The notes below the pieces were generated by a model, which did not search any database, was not told where the DNA came from, and saw only the letters and a program-made list of their open reading frames with translations. 64,000 nucleotides of DNA from an uncultured bacterium (GTDB taxonomy: Bacteria > Spirochaetota > Leptospiria > Leptospirales > Leptonemataceae): the NCBI GenBank assembly GCA_937928085.1, contig CALFVU010000010.1, positions 1 through 64,000 on the forward strand. Reading direction: 5' to 3'. This document shows positions 1 through 9,573 of this stretch, piece by piece. The translations under genes and the position numbers were made by a program. Every line of letters starts with the position of its first letter. Positions within the stretch are counted from its first letter, which is position 1.

Positions 1-45
1 TTTTATTTTATTAAAAATTAGTTACAACCACACGCGGGAGGCTTT

Positions 46-623
46 ATGGCACAATTTATCGCTTTCCCCCCAAAAATAGAAGTTAGTGCAGAAGCAATTC
101 TTTCAGTAATAGAAGGAATGGGAGCTTTATACTCCATTAAAAATTCTTGCTTCTGGGAGTAGAAAACCCTAAACCTGGTTATTGGTATAATCAACAAGAT
201 TGGTTAAACGCATTTAAGATGATATACGAAAACATCGGTCCAAAGACTCTTTATGCAATTGGGTTAAAAATCCCCGAAACTGCAGTTTGGCCACCAGAAA
301 TAGATTCTATAGAAAAAGCTTTAGCTTCGATTGATGTAGCGTATCACTTAAATCATAGACTAAATCAAAAAATTTTATATAATTCAGAGACTAAAAAAAT
401 GGAAGAGGGTATTGGACACTATCACTTTGAACTTGTAAGTCCAAGAAAAGCCAAAATGTTTTGTGATAATCCTTACCCTTGCGATTTTGATAAAGGAATC
501 ATTACCTGTATAGCACGAAAATTTCAGCCCCCAGATTCTAAATTTGTTTTTGTTTCTCATGATGATTCTCTACCTTGTAGGAATAAAGGAGCAGATTCTT
601 GTACTTATTGGGTTGAATGGTAA
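46..623 (+). pseudogene. V4R/heme-NO-binding-like small protein, frameshifted
   Basis: The gene appears to start at the ATG at 46, which has a GGGAGG ribosome site just upstream. That frame stops at 160-162. A second frame, open from 141, continues to 623 and encodes about 158 residues. Reading one base back in the A5 run at 139-143 joins the two into one protein of about 192 residues. The C-terminal part has clustered cysteines (CDNPYPCDF, and later CRNKGADSC followed by TYWVEW), a layout I associate with V4R or heme-NO-binding-associated domains that bind small ligands or metal. That assignment is weak. A single lost A, from sequencing or mutation, explains the break; ribosomal slippage is possible but the site is not a classic slippery heptamer. 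Confidence 0.55.
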
Positions 624-624
624 T

Positions 625-1671
625 TTATCCTAATGGATATAAAATTTCTGTTGTAATTTCATCAATCTTTTTTTTAATCTCTTTGTCTAATTTGATTTCT
701 ACTGCTTTTAGAATATCTGTAAGTTGATCTGAATGAGATACTCCAAAAATTACTGAACCGACAAAATCGTGTTCTAAACACCAAGCAATTGACAAAGTAG
801 TAAGAGATATATTCATTTCTTGAGCAAGAGGTTGAAGTCTTTTTACAGTTTCTAAAGTTTTTGAGTTTAAATATTTTTTCACTTGTTTTTTTTGTCTTTC
901 CCCCATTTTCTGGTAGTAAATAAATCTTGAATTTTCGGGTGGATTTTCTAATAAATATTTTCCTGTTGCTACACCACCTGCTAAAGGAGAATAAGCTAAT
1001 AAACTTACTTGCTCTTTTCTTGAAATTTCTGCTAAAGCATCCTCAAATCTTCGATTTAAAATGCTATAATTGTTTTGTATTGTTTCGTAGCGTATAAGTT
1101 GATATTTTTCACTAACTGCAATACTTTTCATTATACCCCATGGAGTTTCGTTAGAACATCCTGCAATTCGGATTTTTCCTTCTTCTCGTAGCTTTGTTAA
1201 TGTCTGTAAAATTTCGAAATAATAAGATTCGCTATCTGCTTTAGGATCTGGCCAATGAATTTGATATAAATCTATGTAATCAGTTTTTAATCGTTTTAAG
1301 CTTCCTTCTATTGCTTTTCGAATATTATGCTGATCTAAAAACGTCATTCCATTTCGTAAAGGTGGGGTAAACCAACCATGAGGAGGTCCGGCAACTTTTG
1401 TTGCTATAATTACCGCATCTCTTGGTTTTGTTTTAAGCCATTTCCCAACTATTTCCTCTGTTCGATAAACCCACTTAGTATCAGGAGGTACGGGATAAAT
1501 TTCAGCTGTATCTAAAAAATTAATTCCCGAATCGAATGCAATATCCATGATTCTTATGCTTTCGTTTTCGTCTGTAAAAGAACCAAAAGTCATAGTTCCT
1601 AAACATAAAGAAGAAACGAAAATAGGACTTTTACCAAGTCGATTGGGCTTCATAAAGTTATGAGAATTCAA
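625..1671 (-). CDS. Aldo/keto reductase, Tas/YajO type
   Basis: This is a 348-residue NAD(P)H-dependent oxidoreductase of the aldo/keto reductase TIM-barrel family, expected to reduce aldehydes or ketones in the cytoplasm. The catalytic tetrad can be placed: Asp and Tyr in FLDTAEIYP, Lys in IIATKV, and His in YQIHWPD. The cofactor end motif SVIFGVSHSDQL is near the C terminus. The first codon is TTG with a weak AGGT upstream; an ATG six codons later (1653) is an alternative. The insert around GPPHGWFTPPLRN is typical of the Tas/YajO branch. The substrate cannot be told. It stands alone at the end of the minus-strand recO cluster and converges with the gene at 46-623. Confidence 0.88.
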   Translation of the reverse strand: MNSHNFMKPNRLGKSPIFVSSLCLGTMTFGSFTDENESIRIMDIAFDSGINFLDTAEIYPVPPDTKWVYRTEEIVGKWLKTKPRDAVIIATKVAGPPHGWFTPPLRNGMTFLDQHNIRKAIEGSLKRLKTDYIDLYQIHWPDPKADSESYYFEILQTLTKLREEGKIRIAGCSNETPWGIMKSIAVSEKYQLIRYETIQNNYSILNRRFEDALAEISRKEQVSLLAYSPLAGGVATGKYLLENPPENSRFIYYQKMGERQKKQVKKYLNSKTLETVKRLQPLAQEMNISLTTLSIAWCLEHDFVGSVIFGVSHSDQLTDILKAVEIKLDKEIKKKIDEITTEILYPLG

Positions 1672-1734
1672 TACCTAAAATTTGTCAAATTAAAATTTCT
1701 TTTAAGTTAACAATATACTTTTTTGTATGTAATT

Positions 1735-2550
1735 CTAATCAGAAAATAGTTTGATTGGCCTTTCGAGTAAATCACTGGTAATCAAATTCATTTTATTCAT
1801 CATTCGCTCAAGAAATTCTGACATTTCGATATTTTTTTGTTTTACAAGAAATTCTTTTAATTTATATACAAAATTTATGAATTTATTTTTTAAAATTAAT
1901 AAAATAATCTCTTTATAAAAAAAATCATTTCTATTTGCTGTTAAATCGCATTGTTCACATAAAAAATACATAGATTCTTGCCATTTAGCTTTTTCTTGAA
2001 TCTTTTGACCACAAGAAGAGCATTTTTCTACATCTCCTACATATCCCGAAATATTTAATAGTCGAACCATATAAAATAAAAAAATTAAATCCCAAAACGA
2101 AACTTCCATGGATTCCAAAAGACTTTTTAATTCTTGTTTAGAGTTCTCTAAATAGTTTTGAATAAAAAAGCTAGCATAATACAAAAGTTCATATATTTCT
2201 TTTAAATCCTTTTCGAAGCGAGTCATCAGATTTGTAATTTGAATGATCTTAGAAAAATGATAAAAATTTTCGTAATCTTTTTTTATATCGTAAAATCTTT
2301 CAATTAAGTTGATTTCTTTCACATTATGGATTTCTGAATTTTCTTTGTAATAAAAATCAACTGAAATATAATTACCAATTTCTACTACAATAGGATTTCT
2401 TTTTTTTGATTTTAAAATTCCAAAAATTTTAAGTTTATACTTTGAATACGTTAAATCCTGTAAATCTTTTAAAAAAGCATCGATCATTACATTTCCTTCT
2501 CCTATATCTGTTTTTCGAAGAATAAAACCTATTGCTTTTTTGATTTGCAT
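1735..2550 (-). CDS. recO: DNA repair protein RecO
   Basis: RecO (271 residues) loads RecA onto SSB-coated single-stranded DNA together with RecR in the RecFOR repair pathway. The N terminus is OB-fold-like and contains KAIGFILRKTDIGEGNVMI, the usual RecO opening about switching partners and covalent linkage of strands. A four-cysteine zinc site (CSSCGQ near residue 177, then CEQC) lies in the helical C-terminal half, and length fits the family. It follows the NtrC-type regulator directly: the regulator's TAA is immediately followed by the recO ATG (TAAATG), so the two are probably cotranscribed. The pairing looks like operon packing rather than a functional link. Confidence 0.85.
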   Translation of the reverse strand: MQIKKAIGFILRKTDIGEGNVMIDAFLKDLQDLTYSKYKLKIFGILKSKKRNPIVVEIGNYISVDFYYKENSEIHNVKEINLIERFYDIKKDYENFYHFSKIIQITNLMTRFEKDLKEIYELLYYASFFIQNYLENSKQELKSLLESMEVSFWDLIFLFYMVRLLNISGYVGDVEKCSSCGQKIQEKAKWQESMYFLCEQCDLTANRNDFFYKEIILLILKNKFINFVYKLKEFLVKQKNIEMSEFLERMMNKMNLITSDLLERPIKLFSD

Positions 2551-3918
2551 TTATTTGAGTTTATATTCATCAATTTTTCGGTAAAGAGTTCGAGAAGAAA
2601 TGCCCAAAATACTTGCTGTTTTTTCTTTATTGTAGTTAGTAAATTCTAAATTTTTTTCTATAATCGCTTTTTCGTATTCTTCCAATGAAATACCCGGAAT
2701 AATTGTATCAACTAATCGCTTCTTTAAAGAAGGAGAATGCCCTTTTAAAAGTTCTTCGGGTAAATCTTCCATTGTTAATGTATCGTCTTTTGAAAGAATA
2801 ACCATTGATTCTAAAATATTTCTAAACTGTCGAATATTTCCGGGCCAATCATAATTCTGAAAAAATCTTAAAACATCATTAGAAATTTTTGTAACACTTT
2901 TATGGTATTTTTCATTAAACAAAACTACGAAATGATTAAATAAAAGCAAGATATCTTCTTTTCTCTCTCGTAAAGGAGGTACAATCAACTTGGCTACAGA
3001 AAGGCGATAATATAAATCTTCTCGAAATCGATTTTCTGATACTTCTTCTAATAAATTTTTGTTTGTCGCTGCAATGATCCTCACATCTACGGGAATAGGT
3101 TTTGTAGAACCTACTCTATAAACAGTTTTATCTTCAAGCACTCTTAAAAGACGAACCTGACTTTCTAAATCCAATTCGCCCACTTCGTCTAAAAAAATAG
3201 TACCCTGATTAGCAGATTCAAAAATACCAGCTCGATCTTTGTCTGCTCCAGTATAAGCACCTTTTACAACACCGAATAATTCAGATTCTAATAAAGTTTT
3301 AACAATAGCACCACAATTAATTTTTAAAAACATTTTATCTTTTCGTAAAGAATTTTCATAAATAAAATCCGCTATTAGCTCTTTTCCTGTTCCAGATTCT
3401 CCTTCGATCAAAACAGAAATATCTGTAGGTGCAAGTTGTTTTGCTTTTTCTAAAAGTTTTCGAATAGGAGTAGAATTACCAATAATTTTTACTTCAGATT
3501 TGATTTCTAATATTTTCTTTTTTAAAGTCTGGTTTTCGATTTTTAAAAAATTATTTTCAAGGCAAGATTCAATTTTTTTTAATAAATGCTCAATTTCTAT
3601 AGGTTTTACCAAGTAATCCCATGCTCCTAATTTTAATGCTTTTACTGCACTTTCTACATCAGGTTGACCAGTTAAATAAATAAATGGAATTGAAAAATTA
3701 TTTTCTTTTGTAAATTCTAAAATCTCAATTCCATTACCATCAGGTAGTTTTAAATCACTGATCACCAAATCAAGAGAATAATTTTTTATGAGCTCTTTTG
3801 CTTCAGTAACATTTTTTGCTTCTAAAACAGAATAAAAATTTTTTAAAACCTCTACAATTGCTTCTCGAAACACTTCATTATCTTCGACAAGTAAAATTAA
3901 TTTTTTGTTTTCTTTCAT
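2551..3918 (-). CDS. NtrC-family sigma-54-dependent response regulator
   Basis: This 455-residue regulator activates sigma-54 promoters when phosphorylated. Order of domains: receiver (about 1-120, phospho-acceptor Asp55 in LVISDLKLPDG), AAA+ ATPase (about 145-370, Walker A GESGTGKE), and a Fis-type helix-turn-helix (about 410-455, ILGISSRTLYRKI). The sigma-54 contact loop reads GAYTGA, with Tyr in place of the usual Phe, a tolerated variant. Its ATG overlaps the end of the upstream histidine kinase gene by four bases (ATGA), making that kinase the obvious partner. A sigma-54-like site occurs at 35769-35784, but no evidence ties the two together. Confidence 0.95.
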   Translation of the reverse strand: MKENKKLILLVEDNEVFREAIVEVLKNFYSVLEAKNVTEAKELIKNYSLDLVISDLKLPDGNGIEILEFTKENNFSIPFIYLTGQPDVESAVKALKLGAWDYLVKPIEIEHLLKKIESCLENNFLKIENQTLKKKILEIKSEVKIIGNSTPIRKLLEKAKQLAPTDISVLIEGESGTGKELIADFIYENSLRKDKMFLKINCGAIVKTLLESELFGVVKGAYTGADKDRAGIFESANQGTIFLDEVGELDLESQVRLLRVLEDKTVYRVGSTKPIPVDVRIIAATNKNLLEEVSENRFREDLYYRLSVAKLIVPPLRERKEDILLLFNHFVVLFNEKYHKSVTKISNDVLRFFQNYDWPGNIRQFRNILESMVILSKDDTLTMEDLPEELLKGHSPSLKKRLVDTIIPGISLEEYEKAIIEKNLEFTNYNKEKTASILGISSRTLYRKIDEYKLK

Positions 3919-4700
3919 TTGTTGATAATTTCTGTTTTTGGAGGAAAATAAATCGTAAAGATCGTACCTTCCCCTTCTTTTGAAATAAAATCAATCGATG
4001 CATTCATTTCTTCGACCATTTTTTTCACTAAAGAAAGACCTAAACCACTTCCCTCGTGTTTTGTTGTAAAAAAAGGTTCAAATACTTTTTTTTGGTATTT
4101 CTCTGGAATTCCCGGTCCATTGTCTGATACCCTTAAATATGGATGTTCATTTTCTATACCTACCGAAATCTGGATTTTTCTTTTTTTTGTAGTATCTGTA
4201 TCTATATAAAAAGCCTGAATTGAATTGATAATCAAATTAATCAAAATCTGTTTAATAAATATAGGATCAATTTCTAACCGATATGGTAGTATCCCTTTCT
4301 GGAATACTATTTCTACATTTGCTTTTTTTGCCATAGGCTCTAATAAAGATAAGATTGAAGGGATTAAATCATTAAGCTCCTCTAAGTATAGAGTTCTTTT
4401 TTCGGAGCGAATGATTTTTATAAATTCTTGTAATAATTTGTTTAAACTCATAATTTCTTTTTTGATAACTTGAATTCTTTTTAATAAATTTTCTTTAATT
4501 TGATGATTTTCTATAGCATAGATTTGATTTTCTAACAACTGCAGATGTAAATGAATTGCCGCTAGTGGGTTTTTGATTTCATGAGCTAATCCTGCAGCAA
4601 GAACGGGTAAAGTATTATTTTCTACTTCTGCAATCTGATTTCTTAAAGTAAGATTCGAATTTTGAATGATTGGTTTATTTTTTTTTGTTTTTCTATTCAT
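3915..4700 (-). CDS. Soluble NtrB-like histidine kinase
   Basis: A 261-residue sensor kinase with no membrane segment and almost no sensor region. HisKA is at about 30-100 (phospho-acceptor His40 in LAAGLAHEIKNPL), followed by a HATPase domain with N box (NLIINSIQAF), G1 box (VSDNGPGIP), F box (FEPFFTTK) and G2 box (GSGLGLSLV). It should phosphorylate the NtrC-type regulator encoded next. The short N terminus implies its signal comes from a partner protein. The preceding gene, a signal-peptide VWA protein, overlaps its start by eight bases, but that product is exported, so direct contact is not expected. The ligand is unknown. Confidence 0.92.
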   Translation of the reverse strand: MNRKTKKNKPIIQNSNLTLRNQIAEVENNTLPVLAAGLAHEIKNPLAAIHLHLQLLENQIYAIENHQIKENLLKRIQVIKKEIMSLNKLLQEFIKIIRSEKRTLYLEELNDLIPSILSLLEPMAKKANVEIVFQKGILPYRLEIDPIFIKQILINLIINSIQAFYIDTDTTKKRKIQISVGIENEHPYLRVSDNGPGIPEKYQKKVFEPFFTTKHEGSGLGLSLVKKMVEEMNASIDFISKEGEGTIFTIYFPPKTEIINK

Positions 4701-6234
4701 ACCTTACATCTAAAACATTGACCCAAAAAAACCATACATCTTCTGGATTCATTTTTTTATTTTTTTCTAGATCCGAAAAGTTTATAACAAATAATTTAGG
4801 TATTTCTTTTTGAGGCAAAAATAACACTTTATCTACTATATTTTGTATACTTTGACTTCTTGCTTCGAAAGATAATCCAATATAAAAGCTTTCTTTTTGA
4901 TTTTTATGTTCCAAAAGTTGATTTAATATACCTCGATCCGTTACATAGATCCAAAACGAAGTTTCTTTATTTTTTAATAGCACTTTATATAAGATTTGAT
5001 TGGTAATTTCGTATTTTTGCAATTTACTAACTTGTAACTCTAAATCTGTTTTTACAGAACTTACATAAAGTAATTTTAATTTGTTTTTTTTCTCATAAGC
5101 AGAACATATAAAATCCAAACTCAATTCTTCTTTGGAATAATGATAAATTTCCATTTTTCTGCATTCCTCTATAGGATATATCCCTTTTAGATATTCCAAT
5201 TCCTTTTCTTCATTACATAAAAAAAAATCACTCCCCTTTCGAATAAAAAGATAATTTGTTCCATCAGAAAATCCACATGCTCTTGAATAAAGAATAGGTA
5301 TTGCAGTAAAATTTGGATATATATTAAAATTTTGAATCTCATTCCAAACTAAAGTTCCTGATTGATATGTCTGAAAAACTTTTATGTCTATCCCCAAATT
5401 TACAAGTTCTTTAAAAAGCATTCCAAGATTTTTAAAGTCCTTTGAATTTTCCGAAAAAGAATCAAAAAAAATCCATAGTTCACTTTCGAAGGGAATAATT
5501 TCTTTTTTTATCTGTTCTAAAGATACTAACAAATCTTTTGTAGAATTTGTTCCCGAATTTCTAATTTCGCTAAGATTTGAAATTTTTTTTAATTTTTCTT
5601 GTTGATTTATAATATAAATATGCATAGAATTCGGATCAAAAATTTTTTTTAGAATTAAAGACATCATTTCCATAGAACCCGAAGTGTCTAATAATACAAA
5701 AATTTGTTTATGTTTAGAAAATTTTGCATTCCATTTTTTATAAAATGCATTCTCTCTTAAAAAAGGAAAAATTTTCTTCAAGTTCTCTTTTAACTTTTGT
5801 TGTAATTCTTCTTTTTTGCCTTTGGATTCTTGTGAATATAGTCTTTGTAAAGTTCTACAAGAATATACACTATTTTTTAATGTAAAAAAATCCTTAGAGT
5901 AGAAAAAATCACCAATTACAAAATAAGAAAAAAGATTTTCTCTACAAATCGTTTGAATTTGAATTTTTGCTTCTAAATCCGTGAGTCCTTCTTTCCAATT
6001 CGAAAAAGTAGTATTGATTTCGTAAGAATCTAAAAATTCATTTTCGAAAAGTAGTTTTAACAAAAAAATACTCGCTTGTTGTAATTGAATTGGTAATTCG
6101 GCCTCAACAAAAGTATTATCAGTACTATGGATCTCTACTTTAAAGGGAAATACACCAACTTTGTTTTTTGTATCCTGAGAATTAATAGAAATACACACCA
6201 AAAAAAAAATATAAAAAAATATAACTATCTTCAT
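4693..6234 (-). CDS. Exported VWA-domain protein
   Basis: A 513-residue protein with an N-terminal signal peptide (MKIVIFFYIFFLVCISINSQ) and a central von Willebrand A-type domain whose metal site reads VLLDTSGSM near residue 180. VWA domains bind protein partners through a divalent metal. The regions either side are not recognised. It is the first gene of a minus-strand run that continues with a histidine kinase, an NtrC-type regulator and recO, overlapping the kinase by eight bases. Its 5' end overlaps a divergent lipoprotein gene (see 6211-6618), so its promoter must lie inside that gene. Function unknown; periplasmic location is inferred from the signal peptide. Confidence 0.75.
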   Translation of the reverse strand: MKIVIFFYIFFLVCISINSQDTKNKVGVFPFKVEIHSTDNTFVEAELPIQLQQASIFLLKLLFENEFLDSYEINTTFSNWKEGLTDLEAKIQIQTICRENLFSYFVIGDFFYSKDFFTLKNSVYSCRTLQRLYSQESKGKKEELQQKLKENLKKIFPFLRENAFYKKWNAKFSKHKQIFVLLDTSGSMEMMSLILKKIFDPNSMHIYIINQQEKLKKISNLSEIRNSGTNSTKDLLVSLEQIKKEIIPFESELWIFFDSFSENSKDFKNLGMLFKELVNLGIDIKVFQTYQSGTLVWNEIQNFNIYPNFTAIPILYSRACGFSDGTNYLFIRKGSDFFLCNEEKELEYLKGIYPIEECRKMEIYHYSKEELSLDFICSAYEKKNKLKLLYVSSVKTDLELQVSKLQKYEITNQILYKVLLKNKETSFWIYVTDRGILNQLLEHKNQKESFYIGLSFEARSQSIQNIVDKVLFLPQKEIPKLFVINFSDLEKNKKMNPEDVWFFWVNVLDVRYE

Positions 6235-6618
6235 TTTATTTATATTTTTTTATTTATCTTAAGTTGTCAAACATATAATATCGTAGAAGATCCAAATCTA
6301 CAATATGATTTTTACAACGGAAAAAATTATCTGCAAATTATTGGAAAGGCCAAAATCAAAATACAACACCAGAAACCGTACTCAAAACAATTAGAAGAAT
6401 GTATTCAAGAAGCAAAAATATATTCGGACAGCAAATGGCTATCTGTTACAGAAAAATATATTGAACTACAAACTTTATGGTACGATAGACTAAAAAGCAA
6501 TTATTATTATCATTGGAAGTCTTGTTTCGAAAACGCTAAAATTGTAAAAATCATTCCCATCTTTCCAGATCAATGCAGAATTGTAGTTCATTATTATTGC
6601 GATCCTTTTGACTGGTAA
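6211..6618 (+). CDS. Small lipoprotein, unknown function
   Basis: The protein has a convincing lipoprotein signal: a KKYNYL start, a hydrophobic stretch and the lipobox FILSC, with the Cys as lipidation site. The mature part (about 118 residues) is rich in aromatic residues and has several cysteines (CIQEA, SCFEN, DQCRI, YYCDP). The odd point is the start. The only in-frame ATG is at 6127, which would put 40 extra residues before the signal peptide. The natural start of the signal peptide is an ATA at 6211, giving an M-K-K-Y start, with no Shine-Dalgarno sequence. The gene is divergent from, and overlaps, the VWA gene at 4693-6234. No family recognised. Confidence 0.55.
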   Translation: MKKYNYLHFIYIFLFILSCQTYNIVEDPNLQYDFYNGKNYLQIIGKAKIKIQHQKPYSKQLEECIQEAKIYSDSKWLSVTEKYIELQTLWYDRLKSNYYYHWKSCFENAKIVKIIPIFPDQCRIVVHYYCDPFDW

Positions 6619-6665
6619 CTACATTTGAATTGACAAAATGCTTTATACAGTTTTTTTAAAAAAAT

Positions 6666-7352
6666 ATGCTTTTATTAGAATCTCCCTCAGAAATAATTAA
6701 AGAAGTTTTAAAAAAAATTTTAGATTTTTTCTTTAAAGTAAAACTTACCGGTAATGAATTTCTCCTTCAAACAAAAAATGGTATTTTGTTATGTAATCAC
6801 CTAGACTATATGGATTTTTTTTTCCCTTTGTTTTACATAGAAAAAAAAATATTTCTTTTGTATTCATTAGAATTTAAAGATCCGAGTATTTTTAATATTG
6901 TTTTTAATGAAATTTCAAAAAAGTTTTTGCAGTTTATCAATATAAAAACTATATCCGAAGAAGAAGTAGATCAAACTATAAAAGAAATTGCACAAAAGAA
7001 TTTATTGTTTATTTTTCCCGAATTAAAACCTTCTGAAACTGGAATACTAACGCCCTTTTCTTATAAGATTATAAACAGTGTATATACAACATCTTTAGAA
7101 AGAAAAATTCCAATTTTACCTTGCGGGATTAATGGAACTCAACAAATTTCTCTTATTTTACAAAATAAAAACTTTGATTATGGAAAAATCAAAATAGAAA
7201 TAAATATTGGGAATCCTATTTTTTTTGACAATAATATCAATTTAGAACAATTTTCAGAAGAGATGCAAAAACAAATTTATGCCCTAAGCCAACATCCAGA
7301 AAGAAGAAAAAGGGGAAGATTTTTGATCAAAACTGAGGCAAGAGAATTTTAA
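6666..7352 (+). CDS. PlsC-like lysophospholipid acyltransferase
   Basis: A 228-residue acyltransferase of the PlsC/AGPAT superfamily, which moves an acyl chain onto a lysophospholipid or glycerol phosphate at the inner membrane. The HX4D catalytic motif is NHLDYMD near residue 42, and the substrate-binding motif is FPELKPSETG near residue 117 (usually FPEGTRS), so the second motif is atypical. No clear transmembrane segment beyond short hydrophobic patches. The downstream htrA is separated by 77 bases. Precise substrate cannot be given; a role in membrane lipid remodelling is inferred. Confidence 0.8.
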   Translation: MLLLESPSEIIKEVLKKILDFFFKVKLTGNEFLLQTKNGILLCNHLDYMDFFFPLFYIEKKIFLLYSLEFKDPSIFNIVFNEISKKFLQFINIKTISEEEVDQTIKEIAQKNLLFIFPELKPSETGILTPFSYKIINSVYTTSLERKIPILPCGINGTQQISLILQNKNFDYGKIKIEINIGNPIFFDNNINLEQFSEEMQKQIYALSQHPERRKRGRFLIKTEAREF

Positions 7353-7429
7353 AATTTCGTAAACTTTTTCTTTATTATAAAAATCTATAAAACTGTTGAT
7401 TTTTTCTTCTTATAAATTTTTTAGGAACT

Positions 7430-8599
7430 ATGAAAGATCAACATTACTTACAATTTCGTATAAAAAAAATATATCTTAATATATTTGTATATTCTTTGGT
7501 ATTCTTGACTATTTTCTTAATCTTATTTTATTGCTTTGATAATCAAAATCGTGCTTTTTTTAGAGAAGTTTTTGCAGAATCTCCTTTAAAAGGAAAGCAT
7601 AAAAATACATCCGTATACGATTTACAACAAGCTTTTTACGAAATTTATGAATTATATAAAGATTCTGTAGTATTTATAAGCACAGAAAAAACAGTTCAAT
7701 TACGCAACCCTTTTTATAATGATCCTTTCTTAAGAAGATTTTTTAATATTCCTGATCTTCCTGGAACTCAAAAACAACGGGGTTTAGGAACAGGTTTTGT
7801 CATTTCAAGTGATGGTTATATTTGTACAAATCATCATGTAATTGAAGGAATGGAAAAAGTAAAAGTAAAAATTAACGAAAAAGAATATGATGCAAAAATT
7901 ATTGGTTCTGATAAATTTGTAGATATAGCCTTATTAAAAATTGATGGCGTTAGTAATCTAAAACCTGTTTATTTTGGAGATTCCGATAAAGTAAAAGTAG
8001 GAGATTGGGCAATTGCTATTGGTAATCCTTTTGGATTAGATAGAACATTTACAGTAGGTGTAATAAGTGCTGTATCCAGAAAAGACGTAGATCAATTAGG
8101 AAATTCCCATATACAAACCGATGCATCTATTAATCCAGGAAATTCTGGAGGTCCTTTAATCAACATAGATGGAGAAGTTATCGGAGTAAACCGTATGATC
8201 TATTCTCAAACTGGAGGAAATTTAGGAATTGGCTTTGCTATTCCTATCAATACCGCAAAAGAAATCTTAGAACAGTTAAGAACTTACGGAAAAGTAAAAA
8301 GAGGATATATTGGAGTGCAAATCGCAAGCATAACAGAAGAATTAGCAGAGGAATTTCAAATTAAAGATAGAAAAGGTGTGATTGTAATTGGTATTGTGCA
8401 AGGAAGTCCAGCTCAAAAAGCCGGAATTCAAATTGGAGACATTCTTTTAGAAGCTAATGGAAAACCTTTACAAAATCCTGATGACTTAATAAGAATTGTA
8501 AATGAGCTTTCGATTGGTAGAAGAGTAGAACTTAAAATAAAAAGAAAAAATACAATAATGAATTTAGTCGTTATCATTGCAGAAAGACCAACAGAATAA
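7430..8599 (+). CDS. HtrA/DegQ-family periplasmic serine protease
   Basis: A 389-residue HtrA protease, expected to degrade misfolded proteins in the periplasm. One N-terminal membrane segment (about 15-35) acts as signal or anchor. The trypsin-like domain spans about 70-270 with catalytic His136 (TNHHVIEG), Asp165 (FVDIALL) and Ser239 (NPGNSGGPL). One PDZ domain follows (about 285-385, RGYIGVQI to VELKIKRKN). A single PDZ and an anchored N terminus resemble DegS or spirochaete HtrA more than two-PDZ DegP. The TAA overlaps the ATG of the next gene by one base (TAATG), so the ABC ATPase is probably translated from the same message. Confidence 0.93.
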   Translation: MKDQHYLQFRIKKIYLNIFVYSLVFLTIFLILFYCFDNQNRAFFREVFAESPLKGKHKNTSVYDLQQAFYEIYELYKDSVVFISTEKTVQLRNPFYNDPFLRRFFNIPDLPGTQKQRGLGTGFVISSDGYICTNHHVIEGMEKVKVKINEKEYDAKIIGSDKFVDIALLKIDGVSNLKPVYFGDSDKVKVGDWAIAIGNPFGLDRTFTVGVISAVSRKDVDQLGNSHIQTDASINPGNSGGPLINIDGEVIGVNRMIYSQTGGNLGIGFAIPINTAKEILEQLRTYGKVKRGYIGVQIASITEELAEEFQIKDRKGVIVIGIVQGSPAQKAGIQIGDILLEANGKPLQNPDDLIRIVNELSIGRRVELKIKRKNTIMNLVVIIAERPTE

Positions 8600-9570
8600 T
8601 GTTTTTAAAAATCAATCAACTACACACTTACTATAAATTTAAAAAAACAATTTTCTCTCCATCAATTTGGAACTATGCTTTAAAAGATTTTAATTTAGAA
8701 ATACAAAGGGGGGATTTTGTAGGTGTTGTTGGAGAATCTGGATGTGGAAAAACTACTTTAGGAAATACATTAGTAGGCTTGATACAACCATACTCGGGAG
8801 AAATTTTATACCAAAATCAACTCATCATATCACCTAAAGTAAATTTGCTAAACTCGGTTTTAAGTTTAAGAAGAAAAATTCAAATGATTTTTCAGGATCC
8901 GTATTCTTCTTTAAATCCAAGACACAAAATTAAAAAAATATTACAAAGTGGACTTTTCTTACATAAATTAGCAACTAGAAAAAATATTATGGAAAAACTG
9001 GAATATTATCTTTCTTTAGTGCATTTGAACAAACATATGTTAGATCGATATCCTTTTGAACTATCTGGTGGACAAAGACAAAGAATAGGTATTGCCAGAG
9101 CGATTTCTTTAGAACCTGAAGTTTTGATCTGCGATGAAATTACCTCCGCATTAGATGTTTCTGTACAAGCTTATATCATAAATGTCCTTTTTGAACTAAA
9201 ACAAAAATTAAATTTAACGATTTTATTTATTACTCATGATCTTTCTTTAGTAAGGCATATTAGCAATAAAGTTTGTGTAATGTATGGTGGAGAAGTATTA
9301 GAAATTGGAAATACAAAAACAATTTTTTCAAACCCCAAACATCCTTATACAAAAGCTTTATTAAATGCGGTACCTACATTAAACCGAAATAAAAAACCTG
9401 CTATTCTGGAAGGTGAACCTCCTAAAACTGATACAATCTATGATCATTGTATCTTTTATAATCGATGTCCTATAAAAAAAGAAGTTTGCAAAGAAACTAA
9501 ACCACGGTTAGAAAAATTAAATTCCAGAGAAGAACATTTTTCAAAATGTTTCTTTTATTCTGATGTATAA
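8599..9570 (+). CDS. Oligopeptide/dipeptide ABC transporter ATPase (OppF/DppF type)
   Basis: A 323-residue ATP-binding subunit that would power peptide uptake at the inner membrane. Walker A is GESGCGKTT (about residue 50), the signature is LSGGQRQR, Walker B is VLICDEITSALD, and the H-loop is ITHDLSLV. The C-terminal extension with clustered cysteines (CIFYNRCPIKKEVC) is the OppD/OppF-specific tail, which in some homologues holds an iron-sulfur cluster. No permease or binding protein lies nearby, so it must pair with components encoded elsewhere. It shares a message with htrA, which could supply peptides, although that link is inference. Confidence 0.92.
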   Translation: MFLKINQLHTYYKFKKTIFSPSIWNYALKDFNLEIQRGDFVGVVGESGCGKTTLGNTLVGLIQPYSGEILYQNQLIISPKVNLLNSVLSLRRKIQMIFQDPYSSLNPRHKIKKILQSGLFLHKLATRKNIMEKLEYYLSLVHLNKHMLDRYPFELSGGQRQRIGIARAISLEPEVLICDEITSALDVSVQAYIINVLFELKQKLNLTILFITHDLSLVRHISNKVCVMYGGEVLEIGNTKTIFSNPKHPYTKALLNAVPTLNRNKKPAILEGEPPKTDTIYDHCIFYNRCPIKKEVCKETKPRLEKLNSREEHFSKCFFYSDV

Positions 9571-9573
9571 ACT

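Noticed and set aside
7353..7429. Promoter for htrA
   Set aside because: No -35/-10 pair with acceptable spacing could be fixed among the A/T runs.
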